64,000 nucleotides of DNA from Vigna angularis (lineage: Eukaryota; Streptophyta; Magnoliopsida; Fabales; Fabaceae). The notes under the pieces are model-generated. The model was not told the DNA's origin and searched no databases. It saw only the letters and a program-made list of their open reading frames with translations. Position 1 is the first letter of the stretch, and each line of letters begins with the position of its first letter. Shown here piece after piece: positions 61,360-64,000 of this stretch. Made by a program: the position numbers and the translations under genes. Where the stretch lies: positions 32,358,371 through 32,422,370 of the forward strand of contig NC_068976.1 in the NCBI RefSeq assembly GCF_016808095.1, in the 5' to 3' direction.

Positions 61360-61934
61360 CACTAGTGGAAAAATGACTTTTTATAACGTACAAAAATGAT
61401 ATTTTATATCGTAGTTACTGGGGATATAGTTCTGGGCGATATAGTAAGTCTGCGCATTTTATAACGTAGCAAAAATTTACGTTATAATATGTTGAACATA
61501 TTATAACGTAGTTTCTGAAGTACGTTATAATATGCACAGTTTATTATAACAAATTCTTCATTTGTCTGTTATAATAGGTGGAAGATATTATAACGTAGAA
61601 AATTTTGTACGTTATAATATGTTATATATTATTACGTATATATTATTGTACGTTATAATATGTGAAATGTTTTTAAAAAAAAATTGATTATTAAATTTGA
61701 CGTCCATTGAAATTATAATAATATTCCCGTATTATCATCTCATCCAATCCATTTATAATAAATATAGCTTTAAATAAATAAATTTATTGAAACTAACAAA
61801 ATAAAATTCATATCAAATATTAAATAGTCTAATATTTAATACATCATTTATACATGAAACTATATATTAAATCCAAATATTACATTAATGTACATACACT
61901 ATTTAAGTGTAGTCAGTTTCTACTTAACAGGTGT

Positions 61935-62090
61935 TGTTTTCTTCACAAATTCACAAGCCAAACTTTCAGTGTTAAATATCGAATCAGTAGGATGTTGGCT
62001 GCCTTTAAATCACGATATATAACATTTCTATCCAGGGTATGTAAAAATGTTAATCCTCTTGCAACAGCAACTGCAATGTTGATCATAGAG
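61935..62090 (-). pseudogene. Receptor-like cytoplasmic kinase fragment
   Basis: The minus strand reads INIAVAVARGLTFLHTLDRN, then VIYRDLKAANILL. This is kinase subdomain VIb with the catalytic-loop Asp and Asn, in the wording of plant receptor-like cytoplasmic kinases. It then degenerates: 'IRYLTLKVWLVNL' and stop replace the expected path to the DFG motif. Only about 40 recognisable residues remain and the neighbouring exons are absent, so this is a non-functional fragment. Its place close to a CACTA end suggests capture. Confidence 0.75.
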
Positions 62091-62331
62091 GTTGAACACC
62101 TTCTGCAGAAATATAAATGAAATGCAAGTTACTTCGAGTAGATTTTGAGTTCTCTTTTGTCTTACTTCGAGACTTTGAGAGTCCTGAGAGTAAATGAAAT
62201 GCAAGTTACAATCAGCCACTACAGTAACTTCTCTATTTCTGTACAGAAGATTGTACTATTATGCGTAAAGTTAAGCTACCAAATAGGGAAAAGGCCTGCA
62301 TCAGAACAAAATACAAAGTAACAACACTTAC
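62091..62331. other. Sequence between kinase fragment and downstream exon
   Basis: It contains a small 'gaaatgcaagtta' direct repeat (62120 and 62197). Otherwise it is intron-like, with the minus-strand donor GTAAGT at 62331. No gene element is recognised. Confidence 0.4.
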
Positions 62332-62700
62332 AATTTGCAGTCCTTTCAGAGACTTTGAATACAAGTAGCAATCCAGAAGTGTTAGTGCACCCTCACGCGT
62401 TGTGGTCAAACCACCCCAAGGATGGACACTTGGATCTTGGATGTCATCCTGGACCACATTACAGATGGATGATCCACCGTTATTTTGATTTTTCAAACCT
62501 CCAGCTCTGCTACAAGGAAAATGAACGACTGCTCCCTCTTGTTGCAAAGATTTCCCATATGTAACAATCTGCAGAAATCCTTCAAGAAGTAACCCATTGC
62601 ACCTGGAGCAGTACATGTTTTTTCGTGCATGCTCAAAAAGGGTTTGTTTGTCTATCCTCAAGAGCTCCAACCGAGCTTGTGGTGACAGCTCACACCAAAA
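62332..62700 (-). pseudogene. Exon of a conserved plant protein, probable captured fragment
   Basis: Bounded by an acceptor (gatgtag at 62707-62701) and a donor (gtaagtg from 62331), the exon is open for all 123 codons. It contains CELSPQARLELLRIDKQTLF, MYCSRCNGLLLEGFLQIV, VHPWGGLTTTREGALTLLDC and YLYSKSLKGLQ. I recall similar wording in plant proteins annotated as NST1-like stress response proteins, but am not certain; the CxxC suggests a zinc site. No neighbouring exon is found upstream to 64000 or downstream, and a CACTA end and a foreign kinase piece lie close by, so a captured fragment is likelier than a complete gene. An intact gene with long introns cannot be excluded. Confidence 0.6.
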
Positions 62701-64000
62701 CTACATCACAAGAAAGCAAAAACACATCCAGATCATTACAAATTGCAATTTAATCCAAAAATAAATTAAAGAAAACAAAACTGATGACATGCACAAAACA
62801 TCCTCGTATCAAATTCTCTCTTTAATTAAGGTCGTATTTGAATAAATTTCTCCATGAGAATTTCTGTTAGGAAAAAAACAATCATCCTTGGATTTCAAGG
62901 TCTCGGTTGAAGTTGAGTCAATAGTACTTCTGATGTGGATATTGAAAGAATATTAAAAAGAACATACATTTAAAAGAAAGTATGCTAATTTTCAAATTTT
63001 TACCTTTTAAACGATGTCTGAAATGCTGTAATTTAAGTAATCAAATTATTCTCAAAAATTCTAAAATTTATTTTCTTAAAATTATATATCCAAACAACAT
63101 ATTCTATTATGAAATTTTTAAAATTTATAGAAATGCAAAATATTTCATCCAAAGACGAGGCTACTGTAACTTCAATGAATTTACCTACCTTCTTTTCAAG
63201 GAATTAAAACATAACATGGAAAATATTCTTCACCTATGGATTAGTTTTGCTTGGAAGTAAAGCTTCAAATGTGGAAAAAAATACACTATGGATTAAGATA
63301 CATTATATGCTCTACAAATGTGGAAAAATACATTATCTTCTCAATCACAGAAATGTTAAACATACTTCAAACATATACGCTCTCTAAATTAAGATATTAC
63401 TGTTACAGCTTTGTCACAGGTCAATGCAATAATAAGGCCATAAACAGCATAATTATTATGATTCAATGAACAAGACACAAATTGAGTCGCGTTTAGAAAA
63501 AAAAAACAGTAATACCTTAAAAGTTGCAACAGTTAAAAATATCATGATAATAATTCTGAGTTCCCTTCATAGAGTTTTTATTAGTTATACTAACTACACA
63601 AATTCTATGATATCATAATGTTTAATTAGAGACCAAAACTAGTTATTCTCTTTTCAGCTTCCTCTGATATTTTCATGATCCCACTTACTTTTACAGGGAT
63701 AAAAATCATACAATCTACTCTTCTCAAAAAATACTTTTAGCAGCTTTCTTTGCATATATCTAAACTACTTTTACTTATTTTCTAATCTTTGTTAACATCA
63801 TCTCAACATCAATATCTCATTGAATACAAATTATGCTGTATCGTATAATTTCTTGTATCATCACACATTCATCTTAGCATGTGCATTTTATTTTGCCACT
63901 TTCAACTTTTTCTCTTTTCCGTTAAAAGTCCAACATTCATTACTTCAAAAAAGAATACAATAAAACTTCTCTTTGAACATGGTAGATGCTTCACAAATTA
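62701..64000. other. AT-rich DNA to window end, no gene seen
   Basis: It could be intron of the gene fragment at 62332-62700 or transposon interior. 'caaatgtggaaaaaatacac' and 'caaatgtggaaaaatacatt' repeat at 63268 and 63317. Confidence 0.4.

Larger units (their letters stand above)
61360..64000 (+). mobile_element. CACTA (En/Spm-type) element, left end; runs off the window
   Basis: The terminus CACTAGTGGAAAAATGAC at 61360 is followed by a dense subterminal array of TACGTTATAATATG in both orientations (61410-61670), the layout expected for CACTA transposase-binding ends. No inverted copy of the terminus occurs to 64000, so the right end is outside and the length is unknown. No transposase is seen within the window. 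Instead, a kinase fragment and an exon of a conserved plant protein follow. Confidence 0.75.

Overview
The window is plant nuclear DNA, almost certainly from a papilionoid legume close to Vigna or Phaseolus. Signs are multi-exon genes with GT-AG introns, AT-rich spacers, long (AT)n arrays and layers of LTR retrotransposons, MULEs, PIF/Harbinger-like elements and a CACTA end. The lineage is my inference from repeat style and protein similarity. I see no bacterial operon, CRISPR array, tRNA or rRNA.

Three genes can be reconstructed with every splice site in frame, all on the minus strand. Two are paralogous WAT1-related (nodulin MtN21/EamA) transporters of seven exons each: WAT1-A (6987-11499, 373 aa) and WAT1-B (38697-42266, 390 aa). 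Between them lies an eight-exon cytochrome P450 of the CYP701A type, ent-kaurene oxidase of gibberellin synthesis (18972-21496, 516 aa). Directly downstream is a truncated tandem copy (17326-18523) holding equivalents of exons 3 (part), 4, 5 and 6, frameshifted by 4 bp.

The rest is mobile DNA, layered as follows. (1) 1-1322: 5' end of a broken MULE. (2) 13.9-17.3 kb: a decayed LTR retrotransposon, minus strand. (3) 23.6-27.6 kb: three related PIF/Harbinger-like elements, one inside another; one carries a kelch-repeat gene fragment and another a class III peroxidase fragment. (4) 25.6-28.2 kb: a copy of WAT1-A intron sequence into which element E3 landed. (5) 28.2-34.2 kb: a degenerate MULE transposase gene, split by a solo LTR with 5-bp target duplications. 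(6) 34.8-36.3 kb: another solo LTR. (7) 49.0-57.9 kb: an Athila-like gag-protease element lacking reverse transcriptase and integrase; its gag is split by a solo LTR, which is split by a second solo LTR. (8) 57.9 kb onward: a TGTAACACCC-type LTR, holding a perfect Tourist-like MITE and then a CACTA end. Beyond the CACTA end lie a receptor-like kinase fragment and an exon of a conserved plant protein.

The genes are unlikely to act as one unit: ent-kaurene oxidase makes a hormone precursor, and WAT1-type proteins are membrane transporters of uncertain substrate. The most notable content is the repeated capture of host-gene fragments by DNA transposons and insertion nests whose order can be read from intact target-site duplications.
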